Below, piece by piece: positions 17,126 to 25,968 of a DNA stretch of 64,000 nt. Source of the DNA: Clostridium minihomine (GTDB lineage Bacteria > Bacillota > Clostridia > Oscillospirales > Acutalibacteraceae); contig NZ_OEQH01000005.1 in NCBI RefSeq assembly GCF_900240385.1, forward strand, positions 62,001 to 126,000, written 5' to 3'. How positions within the stretch are numbered: position 1 is the stretch's first letter; each line of letters begins with the position of its first letter. Made by a program: the position numbers and the translations under genes. The notes under the pieces are model-generated. The model was given only the letters and a program-made list of their open reading frames with translations, was not told where the DNA came from and did not search any database.

Positions 17126-18628
17126 ATGATTGCGATTTATGCCCGACAATCGGTTGACCGGGACGATAGTATCTCCGTAGAAAGTCAAATTGAGGCATGC
17201 CGCTATGAAGCGAGGGGAGAAGTCTTTGTTGCGTATATTGACAAAGGCTACAGCGGGAAAAATACCCTTAGGCCGCGCTTTCAAGAACTGATTGCAGACA
17301 TTAAACGAGGAGAAATCGCAAAGGTGATTGTTTATCGGCTGGATCGTATCAGCCGTTCCATTCTGGATTTTTCGTCCATGATGGCCTTGTTTGATGAATA
17401 TAAAGTGGAGTTTGTTTCTTCCACCGAAAAGTTTGACACTTCCACTTCCATGGGGCGTGCCATGCTCAATATCTGTATGGTGTTTGCCCAGTTGGAGCGC
17501 GAAACCATTCAGCAGCGTGTGACGGATGCTTACTATTCCCGCAGCGAAAAAGGCTTTTATATGGGGGGCCGTGTTCCCTATGGATTCCGCTTGGCAGAAT
17601 GCACTCTTCACGAGAAGAAAACAAAAGCTTATGTCATTTGGGAAGAAGAAGCAGAGCAGATTCGGCTAATGTATCAACTTTATTCCGAGCCGAACACCTC
17701 TTACGGCGATATTGTGACTTACTTTCAGGAACATGGGATTACCTATCGCGGGAAGCCGTGGCAAAGAACCAGAATGGCTGATTATTTAAAAAATCCGATT
17801 TATGTTCAGGCCGATTTGGATGTGTATGAATTTTTTCAGCAGCAGGGCGCGGTGATTGAATCCCCGCCAGAAGACTTCATCGGGGTGAATGGGTGTTACT
17901 ATTATAAAGGAAAAGATGCCGATAACCGCAAGCAGTCTGATTTTCGGGAGAACCGACTGGTGCTTGCGCCCCACAAAGGAATTATTCCCGCCGATTTGTG
18001 GCTGAAATGCCGCATGAAATGCCGCAAAAACAAACAGGTTCAGCCCGGGCGCAAAGTGGTGAACACTTGGCTGGCGGGCTTGATAAAGTGCGGAAATTGT
18101 CACTATGCCCTGACAGTGAAAAAGTACAGCACAAGGCGTTCCCGCTATCTGCTTTGCAGTCAGAAAATGAACGCCAAGGCATGCAAAGGGGCCGGAACCA
18201 TTTATGCAGACGAGTTTGAAACTATGATTTTCGATCAAATGGTTCAAAAACTGCGGGAGTTTCCGGTGCTGGTCAAAGAAAAAGAAGCGGTTTCCGAAAA
18301 TCCGGAAGCTGCGGCGCTGCGGATTGAACGGAATCAAATCAAACAGGAAATGGAGTCTTTGCTGGATAAAGTCGCTATGGCCAACGATATATTGATGGCT
18401 CTTTTAAATCAGCGCATTGAGAAACTGGTGGCCAGACAGGCTCAGATCGACAGGGAGCTAACTCGCTGTTTGGTTCACCGGGTCAATCAGGAAGGATTAA
18501 AAAAGATTACGAACTATTTGAATCGATGGGAAACCATATCTCTGGATGAAAAACGAAAGGTTGCCAGAAGCCTGATTGCGGTGATTTATGCAACCAGCGA
18601 TCAGGTAGAAATCTATTGGAACATATAA
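17126..18628 (+). CDS. Large serine recombinase of the cotJC element
   Basis: A 500-residue site-specific recombinase. Residues 1-140 are the resolvase catalytic domain with YARQSVDR (nucleophile Ser9) and the arginine cluster YRLDRISRS. A recombinase domain follows (GGRVPYGFRLA..., about 150-260). A zinc ribbon follows (IKCGNCHYAL...YLLCSQKMNAKACKG). The C-terminus is a coiled coil (about 395-470). It is full length and intact. GAGGGGAGGG precedes the ATG. Its gene ends 40 bp before the right core that restores cotJC. The same layout is found for SpoIVCA in the sigK skin element. It likely cuts at the two CGTTTyGGsGAA cores. Confidence 0.93.
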   Translation: MIAIYARQSVDRDDSISVESQIEACRYEARGEVFVAYIDKGYSGKNTLRPRFQELIADIKRGEIAKVIVYRLDRISRSILDFSSMMALFDEYKVEFVSSTEKFDTSTSMGRAMLNICMVFAQLERETIQQRVTDAYYSRSEKGFYMGGRVPYGFRLAECTLHEKKTKAYVIWEEEAEQIRLMYQLYSEPNTSYGDIVTYFQEHGITYRGKPWQRTRMADYLKNPIYVQADLDVYEFFQQQGAVIESPPEDFIGVNGCYYYKGKDADNRKQSDFRENRLVLAPHKGIIPADLWLKCRMKCRKNKQVQPGRKVVNTWLAGLIKCGNCHYALTVKKYSTRRSRYLLCSQKMNAKACKGAGTIYADEFETMIFDQMVQKLREFPVLVKEKEAVSENPEAAALRIERNQIKQEMESLLDKVAMANDILMALLNQRIEKLVARQAQIDRELTRCLVHRVNQEGLKKITNYLNRWETISLDEKRKVARSLIAVIYATSDQVEIYWNI

Positions 18629-18647
18629 TGTTTTTTTATTTCGGCTG

Positions 18648-18679
18648 AAAAAGGTTGCCCCTTTGTACGTTTTGGGGAA
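18648..18679 (+). other. attR of the cotJC element
   Basis: The core CGTTTTGGGGAA (18668-18679) matches attL at 10 of 12 positions. On the element side lies AAAAAGG-N5-CCTTT (18648-18664), the counterpart of the motif beside attL. In the excised circle the two motifs would flank the core. Confidence 0.7.
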
Positions 18680-18760
18680 GGTCTGCGTATTACCACCGAT
18701 CATTTGGATAGCAGAAACTTTTATGCATTTAACCCTTCATTTGATAAAAAGCCCCAATAA
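18668..18760 (+). pseudogene. cotJC: cotJC 3' part (stranded C-terminal exon-like fragment)
   Basis: Thirty codons with no start codon or ribosome site of their own: RFGEGLRITTDHLDS then RNFYAFNPSFDKKPQ and a TAA at 18758-18760. RFGE repeats the end of the 5' part, and NFYAFNPSFD is the typical C-terminus of clostridial CotJC proteins. It is not a decayed pseudogene in the usual sense: fusion at the core gives an uninterrupted 201-residue CotJC. Confidence 0.88.
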
Positions 18761-18794
18761 CTTGAATCACCGAAAAAATTTCATAGCGGATTTT

Positions 18795-18838
18795 AAAAGC
18801 CCGTCGCAAAGCAGGATTTTGCAACGGGCCTTGTTTAT
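18795..18838 (+). terminator. Terminator of the cotJ operon, displaced by the element
   Basis: GCCCGTcGCAAA pairs with TTTGCAACGGGC (about 18799-18830) followed by TTGTTT. It comes 35 bp after the cotJC stop codon of the 3' fragment. Confidence 0.8.
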
Positions 18839-18967
18839 GAGGTAATCGTCAATTGCTTTTAGAAACTAAGAGCCGGAAGGACCTGTGTTTTTGGTGATAG
18901 AATATCCACTGCAGAGAATGCAATTAGGGGATAAGGCGCTCGCTGGGCAGTATTTATAAAACATCAA

Positions 18968-19012
18968 AAAAGGGTCTGCTGCTTGTGTGAATCAAGCAGC
19001 AGACCCTTTTAG
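18968..19012. terminator. Bidirectional terminator
   Basis: A perfect 17-bp stem (AAAAGGGTCTGCTGCTT, 18968-18984, with 18994-19010). It is positioned to end the minus-strand sppA-RDD unit. Confidence 0.92.
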
Positions 19013-19082
19013 CTGTTTTTTCGGTTTTTCTGGGAGCATTGCGATTTGGAAAAATAATAACCAAACCAATCATTCATTGTGG

Positions 19083-19724
19083 TTATTGGTTTTCTTGAGA
19101 ATGGGGTTCTGCCGGTGGCTGTGCTTCCGGCTGCGGGGGTTCCGGTTCAGCAACCGGCTGCTGCTGCCCATAAGGCCGATAGGAAACGGGCACAGATGGC
19201 TGCGTGACCGACTGCAAGTTACCATATCCGTATGCGGCAGGCGCTTTACCATAAAAAGTGGGTTTGCATTTGCAGGTGTAAATCACCTGAGTATTGCACA
19301 GCAGATCGTGCAAAGCCCTTTTGGTGTCGCTGCCCCCAATCATCAGATATCCGATGAACAAAAGGGAAGAAAGATACCGGCCGATGGTTTCTCGATAGAG
19401 AACGTTAAAAAGGGTTAACTTGTCGCCATCAGTGGAAATTACCCGCAGATTCATCAGGCGTTTGCCCACCGTGGCCCCTGTGGTATAAGTCATGAAAATA
19501 AAATAGGTTGACATGGCCAGATACAAGAAAATATGGTATGGGCTGAATTGGAACAGAACAGGCCTTAAAAACCAATTGTCTGGGTTTTGCATCTGCATAA
19601 ACCAGAATGGCAGGCGCACTGCCAAGCACAGTATGGTTCCAATCAGCAGCAAATCGATGAGATACGCCGCCAAGCGGACAAAAAAGCCGCCCGGTGTGGG
19701 GGTGTTATTCTCCAATGGCTGCAT
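19083..19724 (-). CDS. RDD family membrane protein
   Basis: A 213-residue protein with an RDD domain: VRLAAYLIDLLLIGTI (Arg and Asp in the first helix), GATVGKRLMNLRV, and ALHDLL near the end of the domain, with about three or four transmembrane helices. The last 50 residues are a proline/glutamine/glutamate-rich soluble tail. RDD proteins are membrane proteins, sometimes linked to transport, with no fixed function. The start overlaps the end of sppA by 20 bp, so the two are co-translated. Confidence 0.85.
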   Translation of the reverse strand: MQPLENNTPTPGGFFVRLAAYLIDLLLIGTILCLAVRLPFWFMQMQNPDNWFLRPVLFQFSPYHIFLYLAMSTYFIFMTYTTGATVGKRLMNLRVISTDGDKLTLFNVLYRETIGRYLSSLLFIGYLMIGGSDTKRALHDLLCNTQVIYTCKCKPTFYGKAPAAYGYGNLQSVTQPSVPVSYRPYGQQQPVAEPEPPQPEAQPPAEPHSQENQ

Positions 19725-20703
19725 AATACATCGGCACCCCGCTCTCTTTAATTTCCATTAGATCGGCCAGCTTTTCGGCATCGCTGCGGTTATATTGCTT
19801 TGCCAGTGAGAAAAGGGAGGCAAAGGGAGAAGCGGAAGAAGAGGGGGTATAGAATTCCACGGACTCTTCCAGAGTTTCTTCCAATTGATTTTGTGCTTCT
19901 TCATAACCGGAAATTCCGTCTATCAGGTTATTTTGCAATGCCTGCTTTGCGGTGTAAATGCGTCCGTCTGCCAAAGGCCGAACCTTTTCTGCACTCATCT
20001 TGCGGCCTTTCGCCACGATATTCACGAAGTTTTCATAAGGTTCATCCACAAGAGATTGAAAAATCTTTGCCTGTTCCTCTGTCATGTCAACACCGCCGTT
20101 GCCCATGGATTTGTTTTTTCCGCTGGTGAAAAGAACACTCTTTACGCCAACTTTATCCATTAATTCTTTATAGTTGGTCAGGGAAATGATGACACCGATA
20201 GAGCCGGTCCAGGTTTGGCTGTTGGCAATCACTTTATCTGAAGCCATCGAGATGTAATACCCTCCGGATGCTGCCATGTTTGCCATATAGGTCCAAACCG
20301 GGCGCTGGGTGTTTTCTTTGTATTTCAGCAAGCGCTGATACAGCTCTTCGCTTTCATAAACACCGCCGCCGGGAGAATTTACATACAGAAGAATTCCTTT
20401 GTTGTTGGAATCGTCTTCCAGGCTGTCTATCAATTTTAAGGTTTTGCTGTGGTTATATCCTTCTTCCGGCAAAAGGGAGGAGGAAGAAGAGGAAGCCTGA
20501 ATGGTGCCTTCGACCGGAATCACGCCCACAAACGGATCTGTGGGAAAGTTCACCGAAGGGTCTTCCATGGAACTGAGCAGCTTATTAAAATAGCCGCCTT
20601 GCTGTGACTGGCCGGCAAAGCTTTGAATCAGCATGCTGGAACCATACACAAAAACGAATACGACTGCTGCCGCTATCAATCCTACAATTTGTTTTTTATT
20701 CAT
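19705..20703 (-). CDS. sppA: Signal peptide peptidase SppA (S49 family)
   Basis: A 332-residue membrane-bound serine protease. One N-terminal transmembrane segment (about residues 5-28) is followed by the S49 domain. Visible features are the VNSPGGGVYESEELY motif, AASGGYYISMASDKVIANSQTWTGSIGV containing the catalytic Ser, and FTSGKNKSMG with a candidate catalytic Lys. It degrades cleaved signal peptides in the membrane. A TATAAT-type -10 reads on the minus strand near 20828-20835. Family and length are typical of the Firmicutes short SppA. Confidence 0.92.
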   Translation of the reverse strand: MNKKQIVGLIAAAVVFVFVYGSSMLIQSFAGQSQQGGYFNKLLSSMEDPSVNFPTDPFVGVIPVEGTIQASSSSSSLLPEEGYNHSKTLKLIDSLEDDSNNKGILLYVNSPGGGVYESEELYQRLLKYKENTQRPVWTYMANMAASGGYYISMASDKVIANSQTWTGSIGVIISLTNYKELMDKVGVKSVLFTSGKNKSMGNGGVDMTEEQAKIFQSLVDEPYENFVNIVAKGRKMSAEKVRPLADGRIYTAKQALQNNLIDGISGYEEAQNQLEETLEESVEFYTPSSSASPFASLFSLAKQYNRSDAEKLADLMEIKESGVPMYYAAIGE

Positions 20704-21152
20704 GTAATGTCCACCTTTTTGAAAGAGATATTTCTTTCCTTTTCTAGTTTAACCGAATAAATCAATCATATCGATGTTACCCCTTGTTTGTCAAGCAAAG
20801 AACCTTTGTATGCTTTTTCACATGGGATACTTGGTAATATTATACCGGAAGAAAACGGAAACCGGGTCTGCTTTGCGGAATAAAGCAGGAATATTGTCCC
20901 GGGTAATATTTTTTCTTTTCTCTCAATGGTACAACCGCTGCGCACTCCGGACAGAATCAGCGCCTTTTCGGTGCTGTAATTGGCCGTTTGGCAAGAAAAT
21001 CAGATAGGGTCTGGGTTATTTTCACTTTTTCCTGTGAATTACGACAATTCTCCGTATCAGGTTATATTTCGTCCCACTTGATTAATATATATGACTAATG
21101 CTTCGGCAGGTGAAGGCGAAAGCCTTAAAATCAGAGCGGGAGTTGATTAGTT
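20704..21152. other. Intergenic region between sppA and the P-type ATPase
   Basis: About 450 bp without a credible gene. It contains the sppA upstream region and a small hairpin (CTGCTTT/AAAGCAG near 20868-20889). I see no riboswitch or RNA. Confidence 0.5.
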
Positions 21153-23810
21153 TTGGAATGGCAAAGCCTTTCTAGAGAAGAGTGTATCCGGCAGTTAAAG
21201 ACAGACCCCAAACGGGGCCTTACCACACAGCAGGTAATGGAACGACAGGAACGGCACGGAAAGAATGAACTGGAGGAAGGGCGGCATCCAAGCCTTGCGT
21301 CCAAGTTTCTGGCGCAATTCAAAGATTTTATGGTTATCATCCTGCTGATCGCGGCAGCTGTTTCGTTTATGACCTCTATGTTTCAGAATGACAGCGATTA
21401 CATAGATTCTATTATTATTCTGATGATCGTGATTGTCAACGCCGTGATTGGGGTTGCGCAGGAGAGTCGCGCCGAAAAGGCCATAGACGCTTTGAAAAAG
21501 CTGTCTTCGCCTGAAACAGTGGTAATGCGTGACGGCAAACGGGTGAAGGTTGCTTCGGCCGATATTGTGCCCGGCGATCTGGTCTTTTTATCCGAAGGCG
21601 ATTTTGTCCCGGCAGATCTGCGTATTTTAGAAGCGCATAATTTAAGGGCAGAAGAATCTGCGCTGACCGGAGAATCCCTTCCGGTAGAAAAAGCGGCGGA
21701 TATGGTCTGTGGCGAGAGAACCGCCCTGGGTGACAGAAAGAATATGCTGTATTCCGGCAGCAGTGTCGCAGCCGGCCGTGGCGTGGGAGTTGTTGTGGCC
21801 ACCGCAATGGAAACACAGGTGGGGAAAATCGCCCACATGATTCATTCGGAAGAAGCGCCTCAAACCCCCTTGCAAAAAAGGCTGGCCCACACAGGCAAAG
21901 TGTTGGGCATCGGCGCACTGGCCATTTGTGCAATTATCTTTTGCATGGGCTTGATTCAGCGCGTGGCACCGCTGGATATGTTTATGATCTCGATCAGTCT
22001 GGCAGTAGCGGCCATTCCGGAGGGACTTCCGGCAGTGGTCACCATTGTGCTGGCTATGGGAGTTCGCCGTATGGCCAATTGCCGGGCAATTGTGCGCCGG
22101 ATGCCTGCCGTGGAAACACTGGGCAGCGCCAGCGTTATTTGCTCTGACAAAACAGGCACTTTGACACAGAATAAAATGACAGTGGTAGAAGTGGCCGGCT
22201 ATGACGGCGTTCTGCCCAAAGAGAATCCCCAGGCAAAACGAATTCTGGAACTGGCAGCTTTGTGCAACAACTGTGTGATGTCCGGCGGCAAGGTGCAGGG
22301 GGATCCCACAGAAGCAGCGCTTTTGACCGCATCCCCCACCCCGAAAGATCAGCTGGAGCGACGGATGCCCCGTGTTCGGGAAATCCCCTTCCAGTCCACT
22401 CGAAAGATGATGACCACGGTGCACCGGATTGGCAACCAGCAATACCGTATTATTACCAAAGGTGCGCCTGATATCTTGATGGAGCGGTGCAGCACCTGCC
22501 AGGGCGGGGACTTCAGTGCACCCATGAACCAGAACATCCGGCGGGAACTGCAGCGGCGCAATGAGAAAATGGCGTCACGTGCTCTGCGGGTTTTGGGTGT
22601 GGCATACCGAGATGTAACCGAGCTTCCGCCCGAAAGCGAATGGGAAAAAGATTTGGTGTTCTGCGGCTTTATCGGCATGATCGACCCGCCTCGCCCCGAA
22701 GCGGAACGGGCCGTCGGCCTGTGCAAAAAGGCCGGCATCCGTGCCGTTATGATTACCGGGGATCACGTGGCTACGGCGGTTGCCATTGCCAAAAAGCTGG
22801 GAATTATGGGCGCAGAGGACAAAGCACTGACCGGTCAGGAGCTGGATCAGCTGGATCAGCGCGACTTAGAGCGCAATATTTATCAGTATTCCGTGTTTGC
22901 CCGCGTTTCACCGGAGCATAAGGTTCGAATCGTGAAAGCATATCAAAAGCGGGGCGAGGTTGTCGCCATGACAGGTGACGGTGTAAACGATGCTCCGGCT
23001 CTGAAAGCAGCGGATATCGGCTGCGCCATGGGAATTTCCGGCACAGATGTGGCCAAGGGAGCAGCCGACATGGTGCTGACCGATGACAATTTTGCCACGA
23101 TTGTGGAGGCGGTTCGGGAAGGCCGTGGCATCTATGCCAATATCCGCAAAACAATCCATTTCCTGATTTCTTGCAATATCGGCGAAATTTTGACAGTATT
23201 CTTGTCTTTTCTGCTTCATTTACCATTGCCGCTTGTGGCCATTCAGCTGCTGTGGATCAACCTTGTAACTGACTCTTTGCCCGCATTGGCGCTGGGTGTA
23301 GAGCCAATTGAGGACGACGTGATGGAACAACCCCCTCATCGGCAAAATGAGAGTATTTTCGCGGGGGGAATGGGATACAATATTTTAGTAGAAGGGTGTT
23401 TAATTGGCGCTTTGGCACTGTTAGCCTACAGTATCGGCAGGGCATTTTTCGACATCGATCCCTCTTATCCGATCATCGGCCGCACCATGGCGTTTGCCAC
23501 CCTTAGCCTTTCTCAAATTGTACATAGTCACAACATGCGCTCCTCACATTCGTTATTCAAAATTGGGATTTTCAGCAATCCCCAGCTTATCCTTGCCTCT
23601 GTTATCTGCGTCATTATGCAGGTATCAGTAATTGCAGTGGAGCCAATTGCCCAAGTTTTCAAAACGTCTGTTCTAAATTTAGGCCAATGGCTGGCGGTCG
23701 CTCTGATTTCCATGGTTCCTTTTGTCATTGTGGAGGTGGAGAAAGCCTTTTTTAGTTCTACATCTAGGAAAAGTGGAGAGAAAAGGCGAAATATCTTGCG
23801 GAAAAACTAA
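21153..23810 (+). CDS. Calcium-type P-type ATPase
   Basis: An 885-residue P2-type cation ATPase of the SERCA/PMR1-like group. The order is: N-terminal cation-ATPase domain, actuator loop with ALTGESLPVEK, PEGLPA in M4, the phosphorylation motif DKTGTLT (Asp332), KGAPD nucleotide-binding segment, MITGDH, TGDGVNDAPALKAADIG hinge and about four C-terminal helices (M7-M10). It probably exports Ca2+ at the cost of ATP. The start is TTG at 21153 with GCGGGAG upstream. It stands alone. Ion specificity (Ca2+ versus Mn2+) cannot be fixed from sequence by eye. Confidence 0.9.
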   Translation: MEWQSLSREECIRQLKTDPKRGLTTQQVMERQERHGKNELEEGRHPSLASKFLAQFKDFMVIILLIAAAVSFMTSMFQNDSDYIDSIIILMIVIVNAVIGVAQESRAEKAIDALKKLSSPETVVMRDGKRVKVASADIVPGDLVFLSEGDFVPADLRILEAHNLRAEESALTGESLPVEKAADMVCGERTALGDRKNMLYSGSSVAAGRGVGVVVATAMETQVGKIAHMIHSEEAPQTPLQKRLAHTGKVLGIGALAICAIIFCMGLIQRVAPLDMFMISISLAVAAIPEGLPAVVTIVLAMGVRRMANCRAIVRRMPAVETLGSASVICSDKTGTLTQNKMTVVEVAGYDGVLPKENPQAKRILELAALCNNCVMSGGKVQGDPTEAALLTASPTPKDQLERRMPRVREIPFQSTRKMMTTVHRIGNQQYRIITKGAPDILMERCSTCQGGDFSAPMNQNIRRELQRRNEKMASRALRVLGVAYRDVTELPPESEWEKDLVFCGFIGMIDPPRPEAERAVGLCKKAGIRAVMITGDHVATAVAIAKKLGIMGAEDKALTGQELDQLDQRDLERNIYQYSVFARVSPEHKVRIVKAYQKRGEVVAMTGDGVNDAPALKAADIGCAMGISGTDVAKGAADMVLTDDNFATIVEAVREGRGIYANIRKTIHFLISCNIGEILTVFLSFLLHLPLPLVAIQLLWINLVTDSLPALALGVEPIEDDVMEQPPHRQNESIFAGGMGYNILVEGCLIGALALLAYSIGRAFFDIDPSYPIIGRTMAFATLSLSQIVHSHNMRSSHSLFKIGIFSNPQLILASVICVIMQVSVIAVEPIAQVFKTSVLNLGQWLAVALISMVPFVIVEVEKAFFSSTSRKSGEKRRNILRKN

Positions 23811-23917
23811 GTTCTCGTTACGACTAAGGAAAGTGATATTGAAAAATTGCCCAAAATCTCGTATGATAAATTTAACATTTCAGTGAATTAAATTCACAGA
23901 GAGGAGGGAGGCCGTTC

Positions 23918-24169
23918 ATGGTTGAAAACGTAGGAACAATTATTTTATCCCGGCAGCAACGAATTTTGGAGTATTACGTTTTTGGAAGTGAAGCAGAAGG
24001 GTTTGGCATCAAAATAGTCCAGCGCGGTTCCATCTGTTTGCAGGCAGAATGTGAGAACGTGGCCCAAAGCAGAGATCAGGCGGTGGCTTTGGCGAAAAAA
24101 TTGGCCAGAGGCACGGTTTGTCCGGGTCATTTATGTAATATTTTAGATGATGGTGACATTTGCTGTTGA
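23918..24169 (+). CDS. Small conserved hypothetical protein (DUF6514-like)
   Basis: An 83-residue soluble protein: an N-terminal beta-rich part (ILEYYVFGSEAEGFGIKIVQ) and a helix with SRDQAVALAKKLARGTVCPGHL, ending in Cys-Cys. It is reminiscent of the short DUF6514-type proteins of Clostridia, but I am not certain. GAGGAGGGAGG precedes the ATG. It stands alone between the ATPase and the rubredoxin unit. Confidence 0.6.
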   Translation: MVENVGTIILSRQQRILEYYVFGSEAEGFGIKIVQRGSICLQAECENVAQSRDQAVALAKKLARGTVCPGHLCNILDDGDICC

Positions 24170-24182
24170 ACGGTTCCTTTGA

Positions 24183-24245
24183 TTGACAATCCGGTGAAAG
24201 ATGGGGTATACTGTAGTTAATTACAAATAATGACAATGATTGTCA
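24183..24245 (+). promoter_or_regulatory. Promoter plus Fur/PerR-type box of the rubredoxin-flavodiiron operon
   Basis: TTGACA (24183-24188), an 18-bp spacer and TATACT (24207-24212). Just downstream lies the perfect 7-1-7 palindrome TGACAATGATTGTCA (24231-24245), which fits the Fur/PerR/Zur superfamily site pattern (TGATAATnATTATCA). The position after the start point suggests repression. Confidence 0.75.
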
Positions 24246-24267
24246 ATTATCAAAGGAGTGTTAAAGT

Positions 24268-24426
24268 ATGGCAAAATATGTATGTGACGCTTGCGGATAT
24301 GTGTATGACCCTGCGGTGGGGGATCCCGATAATGGAATCGCGCCCGGCACCGCCTTTGCAGACCTTCCCGAGGATTGGACTTGTCCAGAATGTGGGGCAG
24401 GAAAGGATCTTTTCAGTCCCCAATAA
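24268..24426 (+). CDS. Rubredoxin
   Basis: A 52-residue iron protein: [20 protein letters not shown] with two CxxC pairs (C6/C9 and C39/C42, the latter as DWTCPECG). It binds one Fe in an FeS4 site and passes electrons to the flavodiiron protein encoded 42 bp downstream. CAAAGGAG precedes the ATG. Length and motif spacing are exactly those of classical rubredoxins. Confidence 0.96.
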   Translation: MAKYVCDACGYVYDPAVGDPDNGIAPGTAFADLPEDWTCPECGAGKDLFSPQ

Positions 24427-24468
24427 GGGCAAATTTACGCCCAGTTAGCGGGAAAGAAGGTTTAGTCT

Positions 24469-25662
24469 ATGGCAACCAAAAAATTGTCGGAAAATATTTA
24501 TTCGGTCGGGGTGTTGAACCCGGGCTTGCGTGTGTTTGATATCATTATGGAGTCTCCTTATGGTACCAGCTATAACGCATATCTAATTACCGGCAAGAAA
24601 AATGTGTTGATCGACACGGTTCATTTGGAGTTTTTTGAGGAGTATCTTGAAAATATTCAAGCTATTGTCAACATCTCTGAAATTGACTATTTAATCATGA
24701 ACCACACCGAACCGGATCATTCCGGAAGTATTGCAAAATTGCTGGAGCTGAATCCCAAAATCGAGATTTTCTGCACAATGGCGGCGAAAAAGTATATTAC
24801 TGCCATTGCGAATCAGGAGTTTCGGTTCCATGTGGTAAAATCGGGAGAAATCTTGGATTTGGGCGACCGGTCGCTGCAATTTATTGTGGCGCCCCTTTTG
24901 CACTGGCCGGATTCTATGTTTACCTGGGACGAAACCAGCGGTTGTGTTTTTACCTGTGACTTTTTGGGAACGCATTTTTGCGAGCCCACTTTGCTTGATA
25001 CCAATTTACATTACCGGGATAAGTACCTTGAACAGGTGCGCCATTACTATGAATGCATTTTTGGTCCTTTTAAGCCCTATGTGCTCAGCGGGCTGGATAA
25101 AATAAAGGATCTGCCGATAAAAATGGTGTGCCCCAGCCACGGCCCTTGCCTGGTTAGCGGTATTCAGGAACTTCAGAATCTATACCGGGAATGGAGTACG
25201 CCTGAGGAGTGCAAACGCAAAAAAATTGCGATTCTATATGCTTCGGCTTACGGATGCACCACACAGCTGGCGCAAGCCGCTTATGAGGAGCTTTCTGCTG
25301 ACTCCGATGTGGATGTCAGCATGATAGACATTGTGTTTGCCCCCTTTGACGAGACTGTGGCAGCAGCCAATGAGGCAGATGCTTTGCTGATTGGGTCCTG
25401 CACCATCAATCGTGACGCACCCAAAATTGTGTGGGATGTGCTTTCCAGCATCGATGCTATCAATGCCCGTTCCAAGCCGGCGGGTGCTTTTGGCGCCTAT
25501 GGCTGGAGTGGTGAGGCCGTGCCGATGATGCGCTCTCGTTTAGAGCATTTGAAGTACAGCTTTGTTGGGGAAGGAATTCGATCCAACTTTACGCCTACTC
25601 AGGAAGACTTGGCGAAGATGAAGGAATATGCACGCAGCATGGCAGAGCAGATTTCTAAATAA
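24469..25662 (+). CDS. Flavodiiron protein (FprA-type oxygen/NO reductase)
   Basis: A 397-residue protein with an N-terminal metallo-beta-lactamase-like diiron domain (ligands in NHTEPDHSG: H79, E81, D83, H84) and a C-terminal flavodoxin domain (KIAILYASAYGCTTQLAQAA). It reduces O2 to water, or NO to N2O, using electrons from rubredoxin. With the rubredoxin gene and a Fur/PerR-like operator upstream it forms an oxidative-stress defence operon of strict anaerobes. GGGAAAGAAGG precedes the ATG. A terminator follows. Confidence 0.94.
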   Translation: MATKKLSENIYSVGVLNPGLRVFDIIMESPYGTSYNAYLITGKKNVLIDTVHLEFFEEYLENIQAIVNISEIDYLIMNHTEPDHSGSIAKLLELNPKIEIFCTMAAKKYITAIANQEFRFHVVKSGEILDLGDRSLQFIVAPLLHWPDSMFTWDETSGCVFTCDFLGTHFCEPTLLDTNLHYRDKYLEQVRHYYECIFGPFKPYVLSGLDKIKDLPIKMVCPSHGPCLVSGIQELQNLYREWSTPEECKRKKIAILYASAYGCTTQLAQAAYEELSADSDVDVSMIDIVFAPFDETVAAANEADALLIGSCTINRDAPKIVWDVLSSIDAINARSKPAGAFGAYGWSGEAVPMMRSRLEHLKYSFVGEGIRSNFTPTQEDLAKMKEYARSMAEQISK

Positions 25663-25680
25663 CACAGAGTAAAGTAATAA

Positions 25681-25733
25681 AAACCTCTTGTTCTTTTCAG
25701 CCTTACAGGGGAAAGGAACAAGGGGTTTTTCTG
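25681..25733 (+). terminator. Terminator after the flavodiiron gene
   Basis: AAACCTCTTGTTCTTTTC (25681-25698) pairs, with a few mismatches, with the segment ending in AAGGGGTTTTT. Confidence 0.85.
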
Positions 25734-25897
25734 GTTTTCTTAGATAGATGGCCAACCGATGGCAGTGCTTTTTTAATACACAAAGAATTTCTTTCCATAA
25801 GATAAGTTCTGCTGTCTTTACGGAACATTTGGCGCCTTTGAAACACCCGACGCCAAGGGCAAAGCAGGGTTGTATTGGCCTTTTTTCAGTAAAATTC

Positions 25898-25940
25898 AAA
25901 GAAACAGGAAGCAGAATGCTCTGCTTCCTGTTTCTTTTTA
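25898..25940. terminator. Bidirectional terminator between the flavodiiron operon and the ABC operon
   Basis: An 18-bp perfect stem (AAAGAAACAGGAAGCAGA, 25898-25915, with 25920-25937) and an ATGC loop, with T/A runs on both sides. Confidence 0.92.
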
Positions 25941-25968
25941 TTGTCCGTATTTTCAATGAAACGACTGC

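Larger units (their letters stand above)
9644..18667 (+). mobile_element. 9,024-bp sporulation-type intervening element in cotJC (skin-like)
   Basis: The segment is bounded by two copies of the core CGTTTyGGsGAA (9644-9655 and 18668-18679). It separates the 5' and 3' parts of cotJC. Its right end carries a large serine recombinase in the same orientation as the split gene. The cotJ operon's terminator lies directly after the stranded 3' part (18795-18838), as expected if the operon was once continuous. Cargo: ABC-F ATPase, GIY-YIG protein, acetate-transporter homologue, a small unknown gene, tex, a 54-residue protein and the recombinase. There are no phage structural genes. The family known for this layout is the skin/vfbin/gin group of elements excised in the mother cell. 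Excision here is inferred. Confidence 0.85.

Noticed and set aside
9746-18640. Prophage interpretation of the cotJC element
   Set aside because: No capsid, terminase, portal, tail, lysis or replication genes are present; only the recombinase is element-like.
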